The translations under genes were made by a program, and so were the position numbers. From Clostridia bacterium (GTDB lineage: Bacteria; Bacillota; Clostridia; UMGS1883), in the NCBI GenBank assembly GCA_017472685.1, contig JAFUOO010000018.1, positions 39,067 through 103,066 of the forward strand: a stretch of 64,000 bases of DNA, in the 5' to 3' direction. Under the pieces are notes generated by a model. It was not told the origin of the DNA and made no database searches. It saw nothing but the letters and a program-made list of their open reading frames with translations. Numbering within the stretch: the stretch's first letter is position 1; each line of letters starts with the position of its first letter. This document shows positions 34,142 through 44,836 of the stretch, piece after piece.

Positions 34142-35050
34142 TCAGCTGAATGCTTTTATTAATCTGTCGTACTCTTCCATTGTAATTGTAAGCACGCCTC
34201 CGTGCCTAAACTGAATTTCTGTGTGGAAGTCTGCTGCAATCTTTGTAAACTGACCCTTATCCAAATCGTCTGTAACAAAGGGTGCATAACCAAGGTTTGC
34301 GCCGTACTGGTCAAGGAAGAGGCACCATCTGCCATCAGGAAGCTGACAGCACTGGGGGCCTTCAACACCGTGAACATCCTTAAGGTTGGAGTCAACAATT
34401 TCAAACTTGCCGGAAAGAGATGTGCTCTTTGCCATAAGAATACACTTGCTTGTTTCGTCCTTGGAAAAACGGTAGTATACTCCGTTATGTTCAACGATAT
34501 CTGTGTCGATAACGTCACAGTCGCGTTCTATGTAAACTTCACAAGGTGTAAATTCCTTAAAGTCTTTTGTTCTGGACTGGAAAATCTTGTGGTGACCGCG
34601 TCCGTTATCAACCCTGGAAGCCCAGAACACCATGTAGTTGCCCTGTTCCTTGTCGTAGATAACCTCGGGAGCCCATGTGCAGCCTGCATCGGGGCGCGAT
34701 ACTGTCACAGCTCTTGTTTCGCTCCAGTTAACAAGGTCGTCCGATTCCCACACCAGAATGTCGTGGCTGCCGTTCTTTGTAGCACTGCCCCAGTGGTCGG
34801 GACGAAGGAACACGTTAAGATCTGTACCTATCATATAGAACTTTTCGCCTTCATGAGCACGGATTATAAAGGGGTCACGAATGCCCTTTTCGCCGATTTC
34901 GGAAACGATAATAGGCTTTTTGTTGTTAAGTGTTTTCCAGGTGAGCCCGTCAAGACTTACAGAAAAATAAATCTGCTCACTCATGGGTGTATTGGGATGT
35001 GTATCTGTAAAATGCACAAACAAAAATGCTTCTTTTTTAGTATTACTCAC
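34142..35050 (-). CDS. Intracellular GH43-type glycosidase
   Basis: 302 residues starting at a GTG (35050) with AAAGGAATG upstream. Five-bladed propeller of the GH43 kind: I-R-D-P-F-I near 60 (base/acid aspartate), W-A-P-E-V-I-Y-D near 127 (general acid region) and D-V-I-D-T-D-I near 178, with R-H-G-G-V near the end. Known members remove arabinose or xylose side chains. No signal peptide, so it acts on imported oligosaccharides. Directly downstream of a GH1 beta-glucosidase (75 bp gap), which supports a common uptake-and-breakdown route. The sugar removed is not known. Confidence 0.78.
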   Translation of the reverse strand: MSNTKKEAFLFVHFTDTHPNTPMSEQIYFSVSLDGLTWKTLNNKKPIIVSEIGEKGIRDPFIIRAHEGEKFYMIGTDLNVFLRPDHWGSATKNGSHDILVWESDDLVNWSETRAVTVSRPDAGCTWAPEVIYDKEQGNYMVFWASRVDNGRGHHKIFQSRTKDFKEFTPCEVYIERDCDVIDTDIVEHNGVYYRFSKDETSKCILMAKSTSLSGKFEIVDSNLKDVHGVEGPQCCQLPDGRWCLFLDQYGANLGYAPFVTDDLDKGQFTKIAADFHTEIQFRHGGVLTITMEEYDRLIKAFS

Positions 35051-35125
35051 AATGAATCATTCCTTTCTGTCATATACTCCACAAAACATCGTATCACTTT
35101 TAAAATTGGTTGTCAACCACTTAAA

Positions 35126-36475
35126 TCAAAGATTTTCGCCGTTCGTCAAAATAATGTTTTTATATGCATAGGCACTGTCTTTTACGGTACGCTTCTTTGT
35201 TTCAAAATCCACATGTACTATACCAAAACGTTGGCTGTAGCCCAGCTTCCACTCGAAATTATCAAGAAGCGACCAAAGAAAATACCCCTCCACGTCAACG
35301 CCTTCGTCAGCCGCTTTTTTAAGATAAGCCAGGTGTCGCTCAATATAATCGATACGCATACTGTCGTGCACCTTACCGTCACGGCAAACCCAATCTGGCA
35401 CGGCAACACCGTTTTCGGATATAATTATGGGTTTTTTATAGCGTTCGTAGAAGAACTTTGCGCCCCAGTAAAGACAGCTTTCGTCCACAGGCCAGCCCAT
35501 GGTTGTGCGGGCATAGCCGTCAGGGCGTTTTACATAGTAAACCTCGCCCTTGTCGTTCATGTCCACAATCTCGCCATGGTAGGTGTTAAAGGCGAAAAAG
35601 TCCAGCCCTGTATGGATGGTTTTCATATCCTTATCGTTCACAAAAGGCATAATATGCCCGAATTTCTCAAGCATTTCGTCAGGATATTTGCCGTACATAA
35701 TAGTGTCGGACCAAGCGGTGTTGCTCCACCAGGCATCGTCATAGACACGCATGGTTTCACGCCTTGCAGCTTCAATGCTGTCGGGAGTATTGCGGGCAGG
35801 AATGCGCACTGCAGTTGCAGGGGCATATCCAACACGGGCATGAGGAACATTCGCCTTTATTGCCGCATGGCCGTTACCGTGCGCAAGAAGGGTGTTGTGT
35901 ATGCCCAGAAGCCCCTCCCGCGGCGAAACGTTGAGGGCGGGGGCATGGTCACCGTTTACATAGCCTGCACCTATAATGCACTGAGGCTCATTAATTGTGA
36001 AAAAGTTTTTAACCCTGTCCGACAGCTTTTCCGACACAACATGAGCGTATTCGCCAAACCAGTTGCCGATATCGCTGTTAAGCCAGCCGCCTTTTTTGTA
36101 AAGCTCATAGGGCAAATCCCAATGGAAAAGGGTAACGTATGGCTCTATGCCGTTTTGGAGAAGCTCGTCGGTAAGTCGGTCATAATAATCAAGCCCTTTT
36201 TCGTTCACCTTTCCAACGCCCTCGGGCAAAACTCTCGCCCAGGAAACACTGTAGCGGTAAGCCTTAAGCCCGATCTCTTTCATTATTGCTACATCTTTCT
36301 TGTAACGATGGTAGCTGTCACAGGCAGTATCGCCGTTATTATGCTCAAAGGTGTAGTTGGGCTTACGGGTGGTTGTGTCCCAGATATTGAGCCCTTTACC
36401 GTCCTCAAAGGCGGCACCCTCCACCTGATAGCTTGCCGTGGCACTGCCCCAGACAAAATCTTTTTTGAATGGCAT
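35126..36475 (-). CDS. GH1 beta-glucosidase
   Basis: 449 residues, the usual size for GH1. Markers: N-terminal D-F-V-W-G-S-A-T-A-S-Y-Q-V-E-G-A, acid/base in F-T-I-N-E-P-Q (near 166), nucleophile in I-I-S-E-N-G (near 352), and the W-S-L-L-D-N-F-E-W-x-x-G-Y block (near 405). It has no phosphate-binding signature of 6-phospho-beta-glucosidases, so it is likely to act on plain beta-glucosides or beta-galactosides. Cytoplasmic. It starts with AAGGAGCG and lies between two GH16 genes and GH43, consistent with final breakdown of oligosaccharides from the GH16 products. Confidence 0.95.
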   Translation of the reverse strand: MPFKKDFVWGSATASYQVEGAAFEDGKGLNIWDTTTRKPNYTFEHNNGDTACDSYHRYKKDVAIMKEIGLKAYRYSVSWARVLPEGVGKVNEKGLDYYDRLTDELLQNGIEPYVTLFHWDLPYELYKKGGWLNSDIGNWFGEYAHVVSEKLSDRVKNFFTINEPQCIIGAGYVNGDHAPALNVSPREGLLGIHNTLLAHGNGHAAIKANVPHARVGYAPATAVRIPARNTPDSIEAARRETMRVYDDAWWSNTAWSDTIMYGKYPDEMLEKFGHIMPFVNDKDMKTIHTGLDFFAFNTYHGEIVDMNDKGEVYYVKRPDGYARTTMGWPVDESCLYWGAKFFYERYKKPIIISENGVAVPDWVCRDGKVHDSMRIDYIERHLAYLKKAADEGVDVEGYFLWSLLDNFEWKLGYSQRFGIVHVDFETKKRTVKDSAYAYKNIILTNGENL

Positions 36476-36535
36476 AAAATCGCTCCTTACCTGTTAAATT
36501 AATGTATAATATATTGGATGTGTTTACTCATTTAC

Positions 36536-36557
36536 GGGCGGGCATGGAAACCCGCCC
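36536..36557 (-). terminator. Hairpin after GH16 paralogue 2
   Basis: GGGCGGG/CCCGCCC stem 31 bp past the stop; the T-run is poor, so it may be only a stabilising hairpin. Confidence 0.45.
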
Positions 36558-36587
36558 CTATATTTGTGGGTTTTAGAAAGCTTATGA

Positions 36588-39500
36588 TTAATATTGGAAT
36601 GAACGCACAAATCTGCAGCGCATACCGTCGTCCCAAACCATGGTGTCGTCGGGCTCACTTTCCCAGCCACCGATACCTGTGTTGAGGATAAGACGGAGGT
36701 TTTTCTGGAAGTTTAGTGTTGCATTATTATGCGCTCTCTGGAAGCACTTACCGTCAATGTAAAACTTAATGTAGTCATAGCCCCAGTCCATGCTGAAGGT
36801 ATGATAGCCCGTTGTTATGTTTGTATTGCTTGTCTGCTTGCCGAAAAGATTGTTCTGGTCGTTCTGACCGTGAATTGCCGTGTGCCATGCCTTTGCACCG
36901 TATTTTGAAGAAAGTGTTTCGAAAATATCAATTTCAGGCGGCCAGGAGTCACGACCTGCAAGCCAGAAGGCGTTCCAGTAGCCGATGGGACTTTCAGGCT
37001 GCTTAAAGGAGCCTTCAATAAAGCAGTTTTTGTTGTAAACCTTGTTCTGAATGCTCACAACACCAACATAGCCCTTCCATTTTACCCAATCGCTTCTGCC
37101 GAAATCGCCGTTATACTGCTTGCCTGTTGCGCCCGAAGAATCCTTTGCCCAGTTTCCGCTATCTAGCTTGGTTGCCTTGAGAAGTAGCTCGCCGTTTTCA
37201 ACAATTACGTTGTTCTTTGTAATCATCGCAGAAAAATTATAGGAATCATTCGTGGGGTTATTGCCCTTCCAGGGGTAATTTGTCCACCACTGAGAGGAAA
37301 TTGAGCTGCCGTAGAAATTGTCGGCAACATACTCGCTTGCTTCACTCTTGAGGTAGAACACACCCTGCGCTTCACTCCACTTTTTCCAGGGCTTTAAGTC
37401 ACCTGTCTTTTTATCGCTTGTGGTGTCGTAGAGGAATTTGTCCTCGTTGTCACGCTGGAGATAGGTCTTATAGGAATAGGTTTTGCCTGTATAGTAGCCG
37501 ATGTTTTCAGCTTCTTCCTTTATAAAGGTTGCACGGGCATAGAAATCGCCTGTGTTTTGCAGCTTTTTAAGGTAGAAGGCATCGCTTTCCGCAACGATGA
37601 AATATCCTGGCAGGGTTGCAGCCTCCAGGCTTATACCTGCGCCAATAAGACCCTTGCGCTCAATAAAGCGTGTTATTGCAGGGTTTTTGTCTGCCGCAAC
37701 AGATAAAACGGCATCTGCTCCGTTGTGGTAAACGTATCTGCCGTAATAGTCGCCCGAGGAGGTGGGATAATCGGAAAGCCTTACCGCCTCAAGACGGATA
37801 TTGCCGTTTGCAGGGTCTGCACCTGTGCTTTCTCCTGTTTCGCGTTGGATATGTCTGAGTGAAAAATCAGAAAGAGTTATATCTGCCTGTGCGCCTGCAC
37901 CCGTGTTAAGAACAAGGGTGTTTGCTTCGAGCCAGGTCCAGGTTGTGTTGCGTGTCATTTCAACGTCGGAATTTGTGAAATAAAGCTGCTGCGTTTCCCT
38001 TTCTTCACCGTCATCTGCTGTTATGAATATGCTCCTGTTTAAGGGCGAAACAGTAATTTTAAAGTGTACATTAGCGTCCTTTTTAAAGGTTTTTTCAAAA
38101 AGAGCAACGGGACTGCCCTCATTGAAATAGTTACTCGTCATGCGGTTAATTCTGAAATTGTCGCCATCGTTGTCAAAGCGCAGCTGAAGCGCCGCATAGT
38201 TATCAATATCTGCACCGCCTGTTATAACGCCGTCTGTTATGGACAAACCGCTGTAATAAAGATTACCTGTCAGGTTAAGGTCAAATTCCATGCTGTAATC
38301 GTCACGGTCTGAGGGCAGAGTAAGGCTGTGCTGTGCAAGAACGCCACCTGCACCGGCAAAAGGCTCTAATCCGCCGTAGGCTTCAATTTCGCTTATTCTC
38401 ACCCAGCCTGCTGAGGAATCCGCACGCTGATAAAATTTGTATTTAATATATCTTGCTTTCGTAGGCTCAATGTCAGAATACTGAATGCTGCTTGTTTTTG
38501 CAGCGCTTGTTTTTGGTATGACGGTGTCAAAATGAACACCATCTGTGGACAGCTCAATGCCGAAGGTATACTGTCTTTCGTTTCCTAAATCAAAACCGAT
38601 ACCCACCTTTGAAATATAATATTCACCGCCAAGATCTGCCACAAGGTGTGCCGTATTTGCGTCGGAAACATCCTTTGCTGTCCAGATTGTGCCCGCATTG
38701 CCGTCCAGCACATTTGTGTGGTGGTTGTTTTCTTCAGGGGTCTGGGACGCTGTTACCAAGGAAATTGTTCTCTTCTCAATTACATCTCTGCCCACGGCAT
38801 CATGAAGATAAATGCTGTTCTTATCCGCCTCACCGTAAAGCTTTTCGCCCAACGTGGGGGCATAGTCTGTATAGGTCATTTCGTCCATTGCAGAAATTGA
38901 CCACTTTGACGCATTTTCCATAAGAACTGCACCTACGGTATCCTTATAGCCGTAGGTTTCAATTTCACCTATGCGGCACCATGCTCCGCCGTCTGTTCTG
39001 CCAAAAAGGTTAAGGCGTATGTACCTTGCTCTTACGGGAGGCAATTCAATATATTGAACATCGTCTGTTTTTTTACTTGTTGTTTTTTGGGAAACAACAG
39101 TAAAATTTTCACCGTCTTCACTTGCGGAGACGGAATAAATATATTCTCTTTCACTACCAAGGTTGAAATAAATACCCACCTTGGAAAGAATGTAGTCATC
39201 ACCTAAATAAATTGTAACGTTTTCGGGGCTTTCTTCGCTTGCACCGGAAACTGTCCATATGGTTTCAATGTTGCCGTCCGATACATTGCCTGCCCCGTTT
39301 TCCGCCTCGGGAACATAGGATGCAAAGGCATCGGAGGCTGTATAGGGAATTCTGATTTCGTCATCGAAAGCGGCTTCTTCGCAATCGCCGCTTGCCATTG
39401 AGGGCGAGAGCGGACGGAGAAAATCTTCCCACACATAAATTTCGGAGTTAATGCTGCCTTCATATGAAAAAGCCGTTTTTACTCCGGGCTCAATTGTTTC

Positions 39501-39728
39501 CTTGTAGGATTGTGCACTATTTAAGGTTTTGTCGTCATTATAAGAAGCAACGTACACCTTGAAGGTTTTGTTGCCTTCGCCCAGGTTAAGAGCCTTTACT
39601 GTATATGTTGCAGCACTTGCGCTTTTTGTTCCCGTAACGGAAATTTCTGTATCGTTTGCAGATGCAGGAATTGAAACAATGCTCATCAACATTATGAAAC
39701 TTAATAAAATTGCCAAAACTTTTTTCAA
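36588..39728 (-). CDS. Secreted GH16 with two discoidin modules and AbfB-like module (paralogue 2)
   Basis: 1046 residues if started at the TTG at 39728, which has AAGGTGAT at proper distance and yields the K-K-V-L-A-I-L-L signal start seen in paralogue 1; GTG 39737 and ATG 39734 are in frame but too close to that site. Signal peptide (1-24), F5/8C module (about 120-270), short linker, a second F5/8C module (about 315-450), LamG-like region (about 455-640), AbfB-like trefoil (about 655-790), GH16 (about 800-1046) with E-I-D-I-F-E near 931. The C-terminal GH16 part is close to that of paralogue 1. The extra F5/8C copy is the difference. Confidence 0.88.
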   Translation of the reverse strand: MKKVLAILLSFIMLMSIVSIPASANDTEISVTGTKSASAATYTVKALNLGEGNKTFKVYVASYNDDKTLNSAQSYKETIEPGVKTAFSYEGSINSEIYVWEDFLRPLSPSMASGDCEEAAFDDEIRIPYTASDAFASYVPEAENGAGNVSDGNIETIWTVSGASEESPENVTIYLGDDYILSKVGIYFNLGSEREYIYSVSASEDGENFTVVSQKTTSKKTDDVQYIELPPVRARYIRLNLFGRTDGGAWCRIGEIETYGYKDTVGAVLMENASKWSISAMDEMTYTDYAPTLGEKLYGEADKNSIYLHDAVGRDVIEKRTISLVTASQTPEENNHHTNVLDGNAGTIWTAKDVSDANTAHLVADLGGEYYISKVGIGFDLGNERQYTFGIELSTDGVHFDTVIPKTSAAKTSSIQYSDIEPTKARYIKYKFYQRADSSAGWVRISEIEAYGGLEPFAGAGGVLAQHSLTLPSDRDDYSMEFDLNLTGNLYYSGLSITDGVITGGADIDNYAALQLRFDNDGDNFRINRMTSNYFNEGSPVALFEKTFKKDANVHFKITVSPLNRSIFITADDGEERETQQLYFTNSDVEMTRNTTWTWLEANTLVLNTGAGAQADITLSDFSLRHIQRETGESTGADPANGNIRLEAVRLSDYPTSSGDYYGRYVYHNGADAVLSVAADKNPAITRFIERKGLIGAGISLEAATLPGYFIVAESDAFYLKKLQNTGDFYARATFIKEEAENIGYYTGKTYSYKTYLQRDNEDKFLYDTTSDKKTGDLKPWKKWSEAQGVFYLKSEASEYVADNFYGSSISSQWWTNYPWKGNNPTNDSYNFSAMITKNNVIVENGELLLKATKLDSGNWAKDSSGATGKQYNGDFGRSDWVKWKGYVGVVSIQNKVYNKNCFIEGSFKQPESPIGYWNAFWLAGRDSWPPEIDIFETLSSKYGAKAWHTAIHGQNDQNNLFGKQTSNTNITTGYHTFSMDWGYDYIKFYIDGKCFQRAHNNATLNFQKNLRLILNTGIGGWESEPDDTMVWDDGMRCRFVRSFQY

Positions 39729-39751
39729 ATTCATCACCTTTTAATTAAAAA

Positions 39752-39774
39752 GGCGGTGGGCAGAGCCCACCGCC
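39752..39774 (-). terminator. Terminator after GH16 paralogue 3
   Basis: Perfect 10-bp stem GGCGGTGGGC/GCCCACCGCC with AGA loop and a TTTTT run on the minus strand. Confidence 0.9.
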
Positions 39775-39830
39775 CGTCTTTTAAATATAGCTTTTCAAGC
39801 TGTGAGGATTGAGTAGTTAGATGCGGAAAA

Positions 39831-42800
39831 TTAATACTGCCAGGACTTAAACCATTCCATACTCATACCGATACCGTACTGAGAAGGAAGGCTTGATTCC
39901 CAACCGCCGACACCTGTGTTGATAACAAGCACGCAGCCGCCGGAGGAATTCTGAACGTTAACTATATCGCCTGTATAGCGCTTGTAAAGCTGACCGTCAT
40001 AGTACATATCCATGTAGTCATAGCCCCAGTCAAGAGCATAACGGTGAAACTGTGTACGAAGGTTACTTCCCCAGTACCAGTTACCCTCAGAAGACGAAGA
40101 GGACTTATGCATATTGGTGTACCAGCCGTGTGCTCCCGCACTGCCCGAGGAAGAAAGATATTCGAAAATATCTGTTTCGGGAGGCCATGAGTCCGCACCG
40201 GAAAGCCAGAAAGCTGTCCAGAAGCCGTAACCTGCATTAGGCTGCTTGAAGGTGCCCTCCATGTAGCTCTGACGCCAGTACTTAACGCTGTTGTCGTAGC
40301 CGTTATAGTTCTTATGAGGCGAAATTACACCTACATAAGCCTGCCACTTTTTCCAGCCGCCGAAGCCGTAGCTTGAAAGGTCAATACCTGTCTGACCACT
40401 ATTCTTGCCGGAGTTACTCTTAGGCCAATCGTTGTCGCCGATTCTGTTTGCCTTAAGGGTAATGTTACCGTTCTTCACTTCAATTGCGCTCTCGCGGCAT
40501 AATCCGTAGTGGTTATGGCTGTCGCCCCAAGGATACTGCGCAAGCCACTTGCTCTTGTCTAAGCTTGTGCCCTTGAAAGAGTCACTTACTCTTGAAGCTG
40601 AAGCCTCATTACGCTGATAGAAAATAGTTCTTTCACGGGAATGACGCTTCCACACTACTGTTCTGCCACTGTCGTTGTAAAGATATCTGTCCCTGTCGCG
40701 GTATGCCGCATAGGAAACAGTTGATTTGTCGTAGCCCTTTGTGTCAACAATGCCGTCACGCTTTATAAAGGTAGCATTTGCTTTAAAGCGGACATTGTTT
40801 GTGAAATACTGTACCTGAAGCTGGTTATCTGTACCGGGAACAATTGTCAGGAAGTAGCCGGGACGGTTTGCAACCTCAAAGGATACACCGTCGGGGTCCA
40901 TAAGACCTGTACGTTCAACAAAACGAGTGTATGCGGGGTCCTGCTTTTCGGCAAAGTCACTTACCTCGTTGCCCTGATGGTGAAGCATGTTGCCTGTACC
41001 GTGAGTTGCAACAAGGCGGAACATACCGTTAAGCGCGCTCTTTACGTTCTGTGTTAAACCGAGGTCGGTAACTGTAATATCGCCCACATAAATGTCGCCA
41101 AAACCGCCGATGCCTGTGTTGATTGCAAGGCAATTGAGCTCTTTGCCAACCCAGTTTTCGTAGGTTGTTGCCATGTCAACGGCACGTGTCTGGCTGTTTA
41201 CGCCGTCATCGATTGTAATTTCGCTCTGGTATTTAGTGGGACTTACAACAATGGAAATCTTCCACGGATTTCCCTTAATTAAGGGGGTATATCCACCAAC
41301 AAGGGCAGAATAGTCTCCGCCGTTGAAGGTGTTGCCTGTGTATTTATTAAGCTGAAGGTTACCCTCGTCAGCCGAGGAAGGCATGAAACGAAGCTGCATG
41401 CCGTAGCTTCCGTCAACACCGTTAGAAAGGCTGAAGCCGCCGTAGTTGTCTGCAACGGGAGCATAAAGCGTAAAGTCAACCTTATACGCATTGCCGTTTT
41501 CCGGTGTGGGGAAGTTTACATAAGCCATAACACCGCCTGCACCGTTTTCTTCGTCGGTAACTCTGCCAACCTCATCGTAGAGGTGAAGCGCCCCTCCTTC
41601 AATGCCACTTTCCGCAGGAGCCTCAATAAGCTCAGCGTAGAGCTTTTCGCCCAAGGAGCCTTCGTATGCTTCTTCGCCCTTGTCATCGGCAATATTTTTG
41701 AAGGTCATGCCGCCGTTATTTTCTTCTGTCATGTCAATGTGCTTAAGCATAGTCTGAGGATATTCCTTTTCCTCTGTTTCAAAATGAGTTACGCACACTT
41801 CATCAACATACATTTCAGTGCTCTTACCTGCGCCTGTATTGAAAATAAGCCACTTTGCTTCCAAGCCCGACCACTGGGAAGGACGGGTCTGCTCTGCGCT
41901 GTTGTAAGAGAAGTACATGGGACGTGTTTCGGTGTTAGTGCCGTCGGTAACGGTTATGTCAACCCGTCTTGCAGAGGAATTAACATCAAGTGTAACACTC
42001 CAGAGCTTATCCTTCTCAAAGGTTGTGCCCATAAAATCAATAAGTGAGCCTTCATTGAAGTAGTTGCTTGTAACCTGGCGAAGCTTTACCTTGTTGCCGT
42101 TATCAGCATCCTCAAAACGCACCTGAATAGCCGCATAGTGAGAAAAGTCAGCGCCACCGGAAACCATTTCGTCAGTTAATGAGAAGCCCGACCAATATGT
42201 ATCGCTACTTTCGCCGTTTTCCATTTCCGAGGGAATGAACATATTGAACTTAAGGGTATATCTTCCGCGGTCAGGCGTTGTTTCGTACTGCTTTGCAACG
42301 GTCATGCCACCTGCGCCGTTCACCTCGTCAGTGTTTCTTGCCACATGGTCAACCATGTGGATTGCCTTTTCGCTTACGCCCATGGCAGCTTGTGCGGGAA
42401 GATTGTCAATTTCAGCATAGAGCTTTTCGCCCAATGTGGGTGTGTAATCTGTGTAGTTTTCTTCTGTCATACGGCGCATAAGCCATCCGTCAGCTACATC
42501 GCTGTCGCTTTCTTCGGGAAGGCGTGTTCCTTCGTCGTCACTGAAGCTGAAAAGCTGAACCTCTTCACCCATGTCAACAGGAAGCATCATGCCATATGCT
42601 TCAATTTCAGAAATCTGCACCCAGTTGTTGGCGTCGGGCTCAACTCTTTCAATTATGGTTATTCTCATAAACTTACCTATTGAGCGTTCAAGGTCAAAAT
42701 ACTGCACATCGCCCGAGAGCGCACTTGTGGTTTCACTTAAAACCTCTGTATAGTTATTGCCGTCGCGTGAGGTGGAAACCGTAAATACGTACTGGCGTTC

Positions 42801-43418
42801 GCTACCCGCGCCGAAAAGAATACCTGCCTTTGTAATTACATGGTCATATGTAAGATATGCCGTAACAGATGCTTCGCTTCCGCGAGCAACATCACGTGCA
42901 GACCAGTAAGTATCAGCATCGCCGTCAGCAGCCGCAGTCACGCGGTGGTCACCCTCCGCTTCCATTGAAGCAAACACCATGTCTGAGGTTATTTCAATTT
43001 CGCTTTCTTCCAGCGAGCCTTCCGGAACCTCGTCAGATGCCAAAGGATTACACAAGGGCTCCATACTGTCGCCCTTCCAGAAGAAAATTTTTGCTGTTTC
43101 GCCTACAGTAGAATCGTACTGTACTTTAAATTCCCCTTTAACGGACGCATTTTCTTCTGTGTCAATGGTAATTTTTTCCTTTTTTGCACTTTTCTCTATT
43201 CCATCCTTATCAAATACTGCCGAAACAACAGTTACGAAACCGTCTGCATTCGAAACATTCGTAAATTCGGTTGCCGCATAAAGCGTAAAGCCATCGGTAA
43301 GCGCATCGGAAGAAACACTTACCTCAAACACATCAGCCGCACTTATAAAGGGGGTAAGAGATAAAAAGAGAATTGCACTGAGAAAAAGGCTCAATGCTCT
43401 TTTAAATCCTTTTTTCAT
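39831..43418 (-). CDS. Secreted GH16 with discoidin, LamG and AbfB-like modules (paralogue 3)
   Basis: 1195 residues behind GGGAGGG. Signal peptide (1-27), F5/8C module (about 145-275), LamG-like module (about 310-540), a second LamG-like module (about 560-770), AbfB-like trefoil (about 785-920), GH16 domain (about 930-1195). The catalytic motif reads E-T-D-I-F-E (near 1082), with T in place of I in the other two; both glutamates and the aspartate are kept. The loops after it differ clearly from paralogues 1 and 2 and the C-terminus is K-S-W-Q-Y. Likely active with a different glycan preference. It has its own terminator, so it is a separate transcript. Confidence 0.88.
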   Translation of the reverse strand: MKKGFKRALSLFLSAILFLSLTPFISAADVFEVSVSSDALTDGFTLYAATEFTNVSNADGFVTVVSAVFDKDGIEKSAKKEKITIDTEENASVKGEFKVQYDSTVGETAKIFFWKGDSMEPLCNPLASDEVPEGSLEESEIEITSDMVFASMEAEGDHRVTAAADGDADTYWSARDVARGSEASVTAYLTYDHVITKAGILFGAGSERQYVFTVSTSRDGNNYTEVLSETTSALSGDVQYFDLERSIGKFMRITIIERVEPDANNWVQISEIEAYGMMLPVDMGEEVQLFSFSDDEGTRLPEESDSDVADGWLMRRMTEENYTDYTPTLGEKLYAEIDNLPAQAAMGVSEKAIHMVDHVARNTDEVNGAGGMTVAKQYETTPDRGRYTLKFNMFIPSEMENGESSDTYWSGFSLTDEMVSGGADFSHYAAIQVRFEDADNGNKVKLRQVTSNYFNEGSLIDFMGTTFEKDKLWSVTLDVNSSARRVDITVTDGTNTETRPMYFSYNSAEQTRPSQWSGLEAKWLIFNTGAGKSTEMYVDEVCVTHFETEEKEYPQTMLKHIDMTEENNGGMTFKNIADDKGEEAYEGSLGEKLYAELIEAPAESGIEGGALHLYDEVGRVTDEENGAGGVMAYVNFPTPENGNAYKVDFTLYAPVADNYGGFSLSNGVDGSYGMQLRFMPSSADEGNLQLNKYTGNTFNGGDYSALVGGYTPLIKGNPWKISIVVSPTKYQSEITIDDGVNSQTRAVDMATTYENWVGKELNCLAINTGIGGFGDIYVGDITVTDLGLTQNVKSALNGMFRLVATHGTGNMLHHQGNEVSDFAEKQDPAYTRFVERTGLMDPDGVSFEVANRPGYFLTIVPGTDNQLQVQYFTNNVRFKANATFIKRDGIVDTKGYDKSTVSYAAYRDRDRYLYNDSGRTVVWKRHSRERTIFYQRNEASASRVSDSFKGTSLDKSKWLAQYPWGDSHNHYGLCRESAIEVKNGNITLKANRIGDNDWPKSNSGKNSGQTGIDLSSYGFGGWKKWQAYVGVISPHKNYNGYDNSVKYWRQSYMEGTFKQPNAGYGFWTAFWLSGADSWPPETDIFEYLSSSGSAGAHGWYTNMHKSSSSSEGNWYWGSNLRTQFHRYALDWGYDYMDMYYDGQLYKRYTGDIVNVQNSSGGCVLVINTGVGGWESSLPSQYGIGMSMEWFKSWQY

Positions 43419-43515
43419 ATAATATCCCTCCCATAACCTTGTTATAGTGTAATGATATCACAAAACACATTCTCTTGTGTTAAAATTGTGTTAAAACCTC
43501 AAATTTAAGGGAATT

Positions 43516-44802
<1,287 letters not shown>

Positions 44803-44819
44803 TCAATTGTCGAATAAAT

Positions 44820-44835
44820 TGTTTCACGTGAAACA
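44820..44835. promoter_or_regulatory. parS site 1
   Basis: TGTTTCACGTGAAACA, the consensus ParB centromere palindrome, 1 bp after the parB stop codon. Confidence 0.95.
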
Positions 44836-44836
44836 A

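Noticed and set aside
34202..36502. A 766-codon open frame on the plus strand across the GH43 and GH1 genes
   Set aside because: It is wholly antisense to two clear enzymes, is rich in Cys, His and Val as expected of a shadow frame, and has no ribosome site or family motif.
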